From Elysia marginata (taxonomy: Eukaryota; Mollusca; Gastropoda; Plakobranchidae): a stretch of DNA of 25,928 nucleotides. Where the stretch lies: the NCBI GenBank assembly GCA_019649035.1, contig BMAT01005633.1, positions 283,094-309,021 of the forward strand. The letters run 5' to 3'. Below, piece after piece: positions 1 to 11,000 of this stretch; position 1 is the stretch's first letter; every line of letters begins with the position of its first letter. The position numbers and the translations under genes are program-made. Under the pieces are notes generated by a model. The model did not search any database and was not told the origin of the DNA. It worked only from the letters and a program-made list of their open reading frames with translations.

Positions 1-30
1 AGAGCGAGAGAGAGAGAGAGAGAGAGAGAT
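1..30. repeat. (AG)n microsatellite
   Basis: Positions 1-30 are an AG dinucleotide run with a single C interruption (AGAGCGAGAG). It continues to the left edge, so its full length is unknown. Confidence 0.9.
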
Positions 31-760
31 GTACATTGTATTTCTTAATCCTACCTACTGTCCATGGATGATGTTTGTATAATAAAGGGAAACAACTCGG
101 TTCTTTTATTATAATTATGTATCGTACTCTAAAGGGAAATAATTAGTAGTTTTTTATTACTTTTCATAAGTGCACGCATCTCCTAAACGCACGCTTTTTG
201 GGTCCCCCAAGTGCCGTGCGTTTAACCGGATACTACTGTATGTTATCGATAGTTTTCTAGTTTCTCTTTTGTATACTCGGTGTAGATCTAGTCATATAAA
301 TAAAGTGATCTGTCCACGCTTACGATAATACGAAGATAGTTATGGTTCTATGACTATTCAAAACATCGAGAGTCCTTTATAATCCTTTCTTACATTACAT
401 CTAGATCTAGCTCCAAGCATCTTGTGCACTTCGTCTTATTTAGCCAAGAGCGATCTTGTTCAGTGATATTTCATATTGTGGTTGCTGCACATCGTTGACC
501 TTTCTAGATCTGTTTAATTTTCAAGCAAGTGCCGGACTAGAGGCTTAAACTCTTAGTAGTCTTACTCTTCAAATCTAGATTGGATCTATTCTATCTCTCT
601 ATAGGCCTATAGATCTAGATCATACATCAAGAAACAACGTAGCTAATCATTAACTGACTTAGCCTTACACTTGATAATCTAGATTTAGATCTAGACTCTA
701 GTAACATTTACTAACAATCTAGATATAGATCATGGCGGCCAATCCAAGTCTAGATCTAGC
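31..760. other. Intronic CpG-richer patch with clustered TCTAGATCT palindromes
   Basis: This part of the upstream UFL1 intron has noticeably more CpG than the neighbouring AT-rich intron (for example 171-230, with ACGCACGC and CCGTGCG). It also has many short palindromic units built from TCTAGA and AGATCT: about 402-413, 570-580, 608-620, 677-696, 717-731 and 748-758. No exon of UFL1 was found here. An ATGGCGGCC at 732-740 opens only a short frame. It may be a relatively young repeat, but I do not recognise a family. Confidence 0.4.
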
Positions 761-1309
761 CCGAATTAAGTTCTTGGATCGGAAATGTACAGCCTCACAT
801 TGTTTCTTCAAAGTTTTTATTTCAAAGAACAAATGAAGGAGAAACTCAGAAAGACATCAATGGAGACTTTTATTCTAGTTATATCAGGAAATTTTCGGAC
901 GAGGATGGTATTGCATGATTTTTGCTGTGTAAAAAGAGAGTTTCTTACCAAACTGGTGTCAAAATCGTTTTTGTTAGACTTAGACACTGCAAGGCTGGCT
1001 TTAGTAATCAGAATCGCGCGTGCTTGGAAACTTCCATAAAAAGTTTCCTGCTTTTTTCTTGTGAGCTGCTTCCATCCCTGTGTTTAGCAGATCGATGTTT
1101 TATACATGGTAAATTACACCAATAAGGCTCTGTCATAAACATCAAATGAATTTACCATGACATTGAACCAGTAACCTCAGAATCTGTTATTTGTGATGCG
1201 GGACATTTTTTTCAACAATCGCAACAGACAGGATTCATTTATATCCTAAAATCCATGAGTTTTTTAAAAATAAAATTTAGAGCCATATTTGATGATGTAA
1301 TTTAATAAT
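761..1309. other. Intron sequence, nothing recognised
   Basis: AT-rich intronic sequence before the tandem duplication. Short open frames here show no family resemblance and lack convincing splice signals. Confidence 0.5.
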
Positions 1310-1850
1310 GATGCAGGCTAATGGCCTTTTTAAAAGCATTTTCATTTGTTTGATTGTCACATAAATACTTTGTGATTCATGGCGAGTGACACAACCATTA
1401 CTTTTTGTCACAGCCTTGCTTGAAATCGAAGATGGAGGCATCTGAACTTGTCTTTAAAATACTTTAGTCTCTGTGGTGTGTCTCATGCCAATTCTTCATG
1501 AATGGATGTTGGATATTTGAATTTGGAAAAAAATGAAGCGGCTCTTTTGAAAGAAAAAAGAAAGGTTATTCTTTTATTTGATGCAGGCTAATGGCCTTTT
1601 TAAAAGCATTTTTATTTGTTTGATTGTCACATAAATACTTAGTGATTCAAGGCGAGTGACACAATCATGACTTTTTGTCACAGCCTTGTTTGAAATCTAA
1701 GATGGAGGCGTCTGAACTTGCCTTTAAAATACTTTAGTTCTCTGTTGTGTGTCTCATGCCAACCCTTCATAAATGGATGTGGGATATTTGAATTTAGAAA
1801 AAAAAAATGAAGCGGCTCTTTTCAAAAAAAAAAGGAAAGGTTATTCTTTT
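1310..1850. repeat. ~270-bp tandem duplication ending beside the splice acceptor
   Basis: Two direct copies lie back to back: 1310-1579 and 1580-1850. Each begins GATGCAGGCTAATGGCC and ends with AAAGGTTATTCTTTT. They differ by scattered substitutions and small A-run indels; by eye most positions are identical. Both retain GTGACACAA...TTTTTGTCAC, a possible small hairpin. The second copy ends 18 bp before the TTTCAG acceptor end of window exon 1. Confidence 0.93.
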
Positions 1851-1868
1851 AATTAAAATTTATTTCAG

Positions 1869-2044
1869 AGTATGACGCATTAACTCGGCTGGGCATTTCT
1901 GACCCAAAAGGCTACATCAAGAAGAGGTTTAAATCAGAGCAATTGGTGTTTCTCAGTTCTTGCTGTGTGGGGCCAGGGATATCGGAGCAGGTCCAGTACA
2001 GTGTGGATGAGGCTCTCAATACAGGCACTTGGGTAGACATAAAA
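1869..2044 (+). CDS. UFL1: UFL1 window exon 1
   Basis: The acceptor is TTTCAG at 1863-1868 and the donor is AAA|GTAAGT at 2045. The exon starts with the last two bases of a split codon (most likely Glu) and then encodes 58 residues, starting [12 protein letters not shown] and ending GTWVDIK. It corresponds to the segment of animal UFL1 just after the winged-helix repeats, around residue 270 of the vertebrate protein. The helical block [16 protein letters not shown] is closely comparable to the vertebrate YIKKRYKTTQLLFLKA. An acceptor at 1869-1870 would be the alternative, but it would break the phase implied by the conserved Glu-Tyr. Confidence 0.95.
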
Positions 2045-5000
2045 GTAAGTAAATGGACAACTTTTTTTTTTTTTAATTTCAAATTTATGCCAGTCAAAGT
2101 TATGCAAACTTGAAAAAAAATTTGTCGTTCAATTCAGGGGCATTTTGTCAAGTTTATACGCGCAGAGGAGGTTTTATAAGATTGGTTAATAATATCTGAT
2201 TTGACATGGAAGATGTAGTTAAAATAATGTGTTCAGTAAAGTGATAAATGTATCACATTCTGTCCAAATGAGTCTCAAGTCAAATGGGTTAGTTTTGAGA
2301 TAAAGGCTTTTAAATTTTAGAGGGTTTTCGAAAGTGAAAAAATTTTTATTAAGGCTATTGACGCTGAGACCATTTGTAAACAGTTTTCACACCTAATTTA
2401 TTTTCAAATTTCATGTTTTATGGGTTATGTTATAGCTGGTGTAGTTGCTAAAATTTCAACACCTTTATAGTCGTCTAAACTTGAAATGTTATTTTCTCCT
2501 TTTTCTAAAATTTCACAAGACCAAACCCTGCTGACTTCAAACAACCAAAAATTCATACAGACACTTGATAGAGCTTTACTGTTTGTTGTATTTGATAGTA
2601 GAGAAAATAAGCTTTTCTGTGATACCAATATCTGACTACCTTTGAATTTTCACACTAAGACTCATTTTGACTGGTTGCAAGACAAATGTATTTTTTGACA
2701 ATGCAAATATTATCAGCATATATATGGCTAATTTATCATGATTAATTCAATTGGTCGACTTCAAATTGAATATGCAGGTTTTCCCATTGTAACTGGAAAT
2801 TCTAATTTCTTGAGATTCTCTTCAGCTCAAAAATAAGAAATTAATTTGAAAACAAAATATAAAAGTTATACAAAGGAATTCAGACATAGATTTTGGGGGG
2901 GTAAAAATGAAGTTGCATAAATCCCCTTTGACTAAATGGTTAAAAAATGTTTTGTATTACATAGAGCCTCTGCTCTTTCACTGTTTTTTTTTTGTCCAAT
3001 GACTCTTTGGAACCTACTGCTGATAATTATTAACAAGAGATAGTATTTAAAAAGCCAGCCCTAATAAATAGTATGTTGTATTTTAATTTTTATAGCCTCC
3101 TAAAGTTTAAAATAATCACAATGACCCCAATCCTCTGAATTGTTATTCAAGCTTTGTTGGTGTTTTTTTTTTAATAAAGAGCATATACTTCTGAAGGTGT
3201 TATTTTACATTTAATATTCATACATTTCATACATCTGGACTTGTTGTGAGACAGGTATAGTTTACAAGTGCTAACTGATTTGCCTAAGAGAGATATTTGA
3301 AGTGGCTCAGGGCAAAATGCAATTTTCCTTGTCGAAAAATTTTTCATTTAACACTTTTACATTTACATTCTGTGGACATTATTTTGATTCTAGGGTTCAG
3401 ATTCCTGTCAACAAACCTTTCCCTTTCATGCATTTGAGTTGTGGAGATCCAAAAATATTATCTCCTGATGATGTTGGAATCTGAATTAAGAATAAAACAA
3501 AAGGATTTCCAGATACTATCTAAAAATATACTGGTGGGAGGGGGGTGTTCCACTTAAAACATCACAGCCCATTTTGAATAACAACAAGGGTTTCAGATAC
3601 AGCTGGTTTGGGCTATGATAACTCTGATGCCCTATGTCTAATTTTGGCCAGATCAGGCCTGCTGAAATTCAGAACGGTTAAATAAGCTTTAAAAGCATTT
3701 GTTCTCTTGATTTATAAGTTGTTTTGTGTCATGAAAACTTGCACACTAATGGGTAACACAATGAAATATTCATTTTCCTTGTAGATAGGATAGAAAAATG
3801 AAAAATAGAGCAAAAATTTTGCCAAACTTCAAAATGGATATAATTTGTTTTGCCTTAAAACTTTTATATTTGAATCAACTTCATGCACCTCTTGAATCTC
3901 ATGAAAATGACTGAGACATGCAGTTTTTAAAACACTCAAAAGTGTTTATTACTTTAAAATCTTATATTTTTCATCTTTCAGACTGTCCTTCCATCAATAC
4001 TGAGTGAGAAGGATGCATCAGAATTGCTTGGAAGCTGTTTGAAGACGCGTCCTAATGCAATAGTGTGTGATTCAACCATAGTAGGCAGTGACAAGCTTGT
4101 CACAGAGAGTACTGAGGCTTTCAATGACATTATGACTCAACGAGCAGAGGCGGTGAGGTTTTATCTTTACTTGCTTTTTCTGTCATTAGCAATGGTTCGG
4201 ACCTATATCTATGTCACAACTTGGGAAACACAATCTACTCCACCATCCTTCTTCCAAATTGCGCAAAATAGGCATTTGTCTGAGTGGAATGATGGGAAAC
4301 AAATATTACGCAGCTGAAATAAAACTCTCTTAATGGAGTATGTACGGGATATTTTTTATCTGTTTTCAACATTGTTTTCTCTTTGTTTTTATCAACTAAA
4401 GCTTTTTCTCTGTCTGCTCTGGGAGTTTCTTTCTTTTCCTTACTGCTCTCTTCTGGTTTTCTCTAGTGTTTTGTTGTCAGGTGTATTCTTAAGACCCAAA
4501 GGAATAATTTATGATAGGGTATGGAATATTGGTGCCCTATTTTTAAAGATATATTTACAGAAAATGGTGGCCAGACTGTAAAAAATTTGACAATCATTAT
4601 TCCTTTCTGGGTAAAAAAAAAAAGTCTAAGCCATTGTTGGAGTATCTCTTTAAGACAAAGGGAAAAATATATGGAAATGTAGAATTTTGCCTAAGAAGTA
4701 TCATTCAGTGACCGAAACTGCAGCTGTTAACATTATTATCTGTTATAAAAATAAGATATATATGACTTTCTGAAATCACACATGGAATGTCACTTCAATC
4801 TGCTCTTATTTGATAGGCATCAAAAGCACAGCCATCAGTTTTGTCAAATGAAGCAAAGCATTCAGGTGGAGATAAATCATCACATTCCAAACTCGCTGGC
4901 CTGGATGATGGCAGTTCAGCAAGGGAAGATAAGCGAGACCAAAGGAGAAAGAAAGCTGCAAGTAAGTCATAAGATGCTTTTTCAAAAGTTGGGTTTGCAC

Positions 5001-8000
5001 AAGTGGGTGGCTTAAGGACCTTTTTTTTTCAGAAATGGTTTCTCATACCTATTTGTGTCTGTGCCCCAATCAAAGCATTTTGAATAGAAAGACAATATGA
5101 GAAAGTTTGAAGTTATTGCTTTTCTGTGTTAAGAGCCTTGCTAGTTTGACTTGTGAAAATGGTGACAAAGTTTTGAAAATAAAAAGCTTCGTGTAGAATG
5201 TTTTTTTACTCGAAAAAAACAGGCTATGTTTTTATTGTAATGTGAATCTTTTAAAAATATTATTCTAGTAAAATCCATCTATAGGTGAAGAAGTCAAAAA
5301 AAAATTTGAAGAAAAATTGTGTCCAATATCAATAAGATACAAAAACATTCTGCACTTTGAACATGACGTTTCTCGTCACACTAAGAGTAAGATCTAATTT
5401 TGGCTGCCCCGTTTGACGTCTACACTTTTAATACATGGAAGTTTATGGCACAATCTGGCAGTCTTTAGTTATTATTTTTGAGCCTTGTCTTTATCTTTTT
5501 CTTTGTGAAAAATTCTCCATAACCTTTTAAAATTTCTTAACTCGGTTTTGGTCATTTTGTCATGCCCATTCATTTAGACCTACTATTTTTCCTTAAACAT
5601 GCGAATAATGGAAGACACAGAGAGAATTTAAAAGTTTTTAAAGTTTTATCTGATGCTTTGTTTAAGATCATGTCTGCTGATCATTCACAAAATCTTCATA
5701 TCCGTAACACAATAACTGGTCATTATCAGTGATGAGGGTATAATTTTTTTTTTCATTATAAAGGGGTAAAAGTTCTGCTTATTTATTGAGAGAAAAAACT
5801 TGGCTGGATCAAAGAGGAAATGAAGTCTATATGTTAGAACCATCTTTGCTCCTAAATGGCAGTTACTATTTTAGTCATTTGTTTAGTCAGACTATCGCTC
5901 ATTAAATCTGTCTTAAAGGTTCAAAGAATCATAAATCCTTAAAATCTTGCCTTATTTCTTGTAAAAACCTTTTAGAGCTAGATCACCTAGAATATGGTAC
6001 ATAATTTTTGATAACACTTATACAAAATAATTCTTGTCACACTAGATCTATGTCTTCATATGTCGAGATCTATTCATATTTGTGGCCAAGTGTGTAAGTT
6101 ACAAACATATTAAAAGTTTCATACATTAGATCTATGTAGAAGAAGATAAAACAAAGAACAGCATTAAATAAAAGCATTTTGATCTTTTCCTGTTTTATGA
6201 TAACTGTATATTTAAAGCGCTATATTATATATGCATGGGCATGACTAATGATAAATTATGATGGACCATGTCACGATGCAATGGTCATGTCCATGAGTCA
6301 TCCAATAGCTGCCAAACACATCAATATGAAAATTCACAGTTATGATGATTTGAATTGACTAAAAATGGCATTTATATACGAATTAGAATACAGTGTATTA
6401 AAAAGAGGTTGAAATTTCATGGCAGTAAGATCTAAGTAAGACCATTGACTCGAAATACCTGAAATACAATGACTCATTGCGCATAGAAACATAGTAGCTT
6501 GTACTGAAATTGTTCAGTATCTGCTTGAAATTTTATAAGAATTTTGGCTGATTTGGTAGATAAAACATACATAAAGAGTGTAAATGTGCCATCTTCACCT
6601 CTGCAACACACACACACAGTCAAACATACATTTTTTGTGTAAAATGTAGTGCCACTATTGTTTTTTAGTCAGTGTATACTTCACAGACAACTCCATTCAC
6701 ATTTACGTATAAATCTAGCACCTCAAAAATATATTTTTAATTTTGGACTTCTGCAACCCAGGTTTTTAGAATAAACCATATCTTTCAGCTGTGATGTGTT
6801 GAAGGTCTGTATTTTGCTAAAGATTGCTTTTTGTTTTCCGCTAGGTTTTTTTTTAAATCATGGGATTATTTCACCTTTATTTATGCTATTTTAGCGGCAG
6901 GCTCTTCAAAGAAAGAAGGCACAGGTGGAAGAGAGGTTAAGATGAAATCAACCAAAAAGAAAGGAGGCAGAGGGCGCGACATCGATGATGGTTCAGACGA
7001 GGAGGCGTCAGGTCATGGAGCTGGCAGTGCAGCAACTAATGGGCCGAGCAAGGGCAAGCAACAAGATCTGAAGTTTCTTACTGTTGCTGAGATTGAGGAG
7101 GTGAGCTGCCTTGATGTGGTTTTGTCCTCACATTTTTTTTATTTCTAGTGACATTTTTAAAAGAAAGGTTTTTCTGAAGACCATTACTTTCTTTTAGTTG
7201 AATTTAAAGTCAGAAATAGGCCTTAACTCTCTTCCTTATCTACTATTTTAGGAGTCGAATATAAATCTGTGAGTCTACTTTTTGTATAGCAGCTTTTAGC
7301 AGGTGCAACTGTTGAGAGTCCTAATAATGATAATAATATTAAATAATAAATGACTTTTATATAGCGCTCTACGGCTGCGTATGGCGATGATTAGAGCGCT
7401 TTACATAGATAAAACTTGCTTTAACAATTACATAAAAACAGCAGCGTGGAGATCTACAAAGACATAAATAATTGTAAAATTCTTGATTATAAAAAAAGAC
7501 ATAGTTCATTAATCAATAGATTTAAAAGTTGTCGATTACTACAATGTCAGCTACTATAAAACACAACAGTTTCCATAAAACATTACCAGAAAAAATTTCT
7601 TTAAATTTCTTTCAGTCCTAAGCGTTGTATACCATTTGGCAAATGAATGGGCTTTGATGCGAAATGTTTTTTTATAAATTATATCACATCATATTACACC
7701 GTTTGACCTATTTTTTGTTACTAAAAATATACTTCTTATACCATAAAATTAGGTAATGAAAAAAAAATCATGAAAGAAATAAAAAACTTCACCTTGGTCC
7801 AATCAAATTTTTAACTTCAAAAATCTCATTCTTGATTTTTAGCCATTTTTTTTTTAAATGGACAATAAAGATTTTTATCATAATAACTACATTCAAGTTG
7901 GCGGCAGGCTAGTAGCAAGAAAAAAAATTTGGGGGTCTAATAACTCAATACAAAATTAAATCAAAATATTTCTGTTGATTCCTGAGGGTATATTTAGCTT

Positions 8001-11000
8001 TTATCATTCATAGGAAATGAGTTTATGCTTTTATTCAATGACAAATAGTTATTTTATTCTCTGATGACGTCATCGATCAATGGTAATCGAAATATATAGA
8101 AGAGGAAGGAAGAGAGTTAATGCAATAATATTCTAAAGGTAAAAGTAAAATAAAAATGTTCTTCCACACTTCTTGATCCTTTGTTGCTCCCAATGTCTTC
8201 ACCATCCTTTATCTTTTTTTATGTGCCAAACCAATTTGTCAGCTCATATATCATCTTCTCCCTATGTCTATGCCTACATTTTCTGTTGACTATTCCTGTT
8301 GTCTCAAAAGTTTTTAGGGGGCCTAGATAGCTCAGTTGGTAGTGGCTTCGCTCCGTGGCCAACAGGTCGCGGGTTCGAAACACAGCCGAGCACAGTCCGG
8401 GCCCCTACTGGTTGGGTCGGTGTCAGTATAATGTGACCGGCTGAGGCTAAGTCATGGTATCCCCGTTAGTCTCTGGGTGGCAGCCCGTAAATTGTCATTG
8501 GGACCCAAGCCCTGAGAGCACCTTTGAAGTGGAATTGGGCTTGTAAAAATACCCTTCAATCATAATCATAATCTCAAAAGTTTTGTAACTTAAATTTAAC
8601 TTAAATACTGTAAAGCCCTCACAGTTTTTGTTTTTTGTTTGCTGCAGGTCTTGAGGAAGCAAACTCACCTACAAGACTGTCCACGTGAGCTGATATCTGA
8701 GATTGCATCAAAACTTCACAGGTGAGGCACAAACCTCATTCAAGAAAACAGTAATATTGCACAATTTTCTAATACCACTCTGCCCATTTACAGTGAGAAA
8801 CTCCAAAATCAAAGTTGGATACTTCCAAATTCTTATAAAACAAAGTTTCTTAAGAGTGACGTTTCTTTTTGCCTTTTTGGCTTTGTTACATTCGAACTGA
8901 TAATTCAAAGTTGATGAGGCTGAATTGTTTCAAATGAAAGGTTTTTTTTTGTATTATTGCTTAAACAAGAATTCCCATCTGCTAGCCAGCAATTACATTT
9001 CTCCAGAACATCTTTGGCTCATAACTAACATTCACTGCATAAACTTTACTATCCCAAAACATACATGGAGGTGTCTTTGGTGCACAAAACAGCATTTTTG
9101 TGTGTACGCAAGTACTGTATGAGCGAGGGAGATCCTATCATTAACAATACAGGGATGCTTGTTTTTGGATTTTTGCAGAAGTTTTGATTTTTTAGCTGTT
9201 TTCTTTAACTTAAAACGTAGGAAAATGTGAAAAAATTTAGATTAAATACATGTGAAATAAAACCCAAAAACTTAGATATATTGAAAATCAAACATTTCTT
9301 TTAGTTGTCTAACTTAGTACAGAGTTGCATCTTCCTTTTTAGTTAATCTTTCAAAGATTTTGTAGGGGCAGATGTTGGTTATCAGGTGGAGATCTTTATG
9401 GAGGTATTCAATATTTCCTGCTTTTTGTTGAGAAGTTGCTTGCATCCCTGACAATAGAGCAGAAACTGATTAAAATAAACTTGATTCCTTTTGTATGATT
9501 TAAATCCTCTTAGTTTGATGTTGTTGTTCATTCCTCATGAGATTCGAATCAGGAGGTTTCCACTCTATTTCTAATCTTGCTTTTAGGAGTTATGTTAAGC
9601 GTTGTTAATTGATTTGATCAGCATTACCAACTTGTTGTGTTTTTATTTGTGGGTCTATCAATCATTGTTTTCTGCATACCTGAAACGTTATTGGCATTCC
9701 TGTAACTCTTTCCATGTTTAGCTATTGAGTCAAACTGTCCAACATATTGTCTCTTAGTCTACCTCTCACCTAATTTCCTCAACCATTACTGTGGTAATAA
9801 ATATACCCTTTTTTCAAAATCAGTTTTATAAAATTTAGATTGTAAGTCTAAGATCTGCCTTACTATTAGGCCTCAAGTGTCTCTACAGTGTTACAAGATG
9901 TGGCTTAGTGCCTACCTCTTCATAGAGCTCCATTGCAGCCACCAATGCCATTTTTTTTTCTTTTGTGATCACTGGCTTGGAAAAACATATGTATCGTGGC
10001 CAATTCCTCTTTTTCTCTATATCAAAAGAAGTTCTAATATATCTCTTCACAAAATTTTGATAATTTCATGCAATTTTCTTCCTCCAGAAGCTCAGGAATA
10101 TATGTTGTTCAAAATGTCAACTCCTTGTAATTTGTAAAAATTGTGACATCCGACTTATTTGTTCTGATTGCAATGAAAAATATCTTGTATTTTTTTTTTA
10201 AGGATTCATATGTCATCTTTTTCATGTTTTTACCAGACCTTTAACGCGACAGTACCAAGAAGTGGCCAAGTCTATATTCCTCAAGGGCTCAGGAGCTGAC
10301 AGGAAGAAAACAGCCCAGGAAATCCAAGACAAAGTCAATGGACTTTGGACCAACGCACATCTTTTTGAAAAAGGAATCAAATTATTTGAGGGTCAGCCAA
10401 CACTCTTTATAGATAAGTTTTGAATTTGAGATGAATATTTAAATAAATTAAATAAACTTCATAGTTTTTTCTTTGAAATTTTCCTATTAATTCTATAAAA
10501 AAAATGCTTTAAATAAGTAAAACATTTTGAAACCTTTTATTCAAGTTGTCAACATTTAATAAAGCAGCTTCTTGCCTTTATTATCTCAAGGTTAAAGAAT
10601 TTTTCTCATATGATTGACTATGACGACAACATATGTAATTCTTTCCATATGCAGGATATTACTTTTTTGCAAAATCTCTAATACCTTTATAAGGAAAAAT
10701 TAACCCCTCTCCCATATACCAAAATAAAGTTTTGAGCCATTTGGTTAAAATCAATTACAATAACTGGAGAATGGGCCAGATGGTATTAGCTTCAAAAGTC
10801 TTTTTTTTTTTGTCAAGAAAATGTTCAGGCCTGTAAATTTTGTCTCTTTGAAGTAGAATGGAAAATGTAAAGCATGACTGTGTACTAGAGCTGCAAAATA
10901 GATTGGCTAAACTTTGGAATGAAGCCTAGAGAGTACTGAATTTCTTCGTCTAGTTGTGTTTTCTTTTATGACTTTTCACTGCTAAGTCTTGGTTAGGAAA

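Larger units (their letters stand above)
7101..8647 (+). other. UFL1 intron with two retroelement insertions
   Basis: GT-AG intron of 1547 bp carrying an antisense retroelement tail (7321-7410) and a SINE (8315-8571). Between them is AT-rich sequence with a perfect GATGACGTCATC palindrome at 8063-8074, containing a CRE/ATF octamer. That palindrome is probably chance and has no other promoter context. Confidence 0.6.

Noticed and set aside
732..834. ATGGCGGCC start codon context as the beginning of UFL1 or another gene
   Set aside because: The frame runs only about 34 codons to a stop and does not resemble the UFL1 N-terminus. Window exon 1 already starts in mid-protein with a split codon, so the true start lies further upstream.
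8063..8074. Perfect GATGACGTCATC (CRE/ATF) palindrome as a regulatory site
   Set aside because: A single short palindrome in an AT-rich intron without other promoter features; chance is sufficient.
8316..8385. tRNA gene
   Set aside because: A and B boxes are present, but the sequence runs into a SINE body with a target-site duplication and there is no matching acceptor stem.
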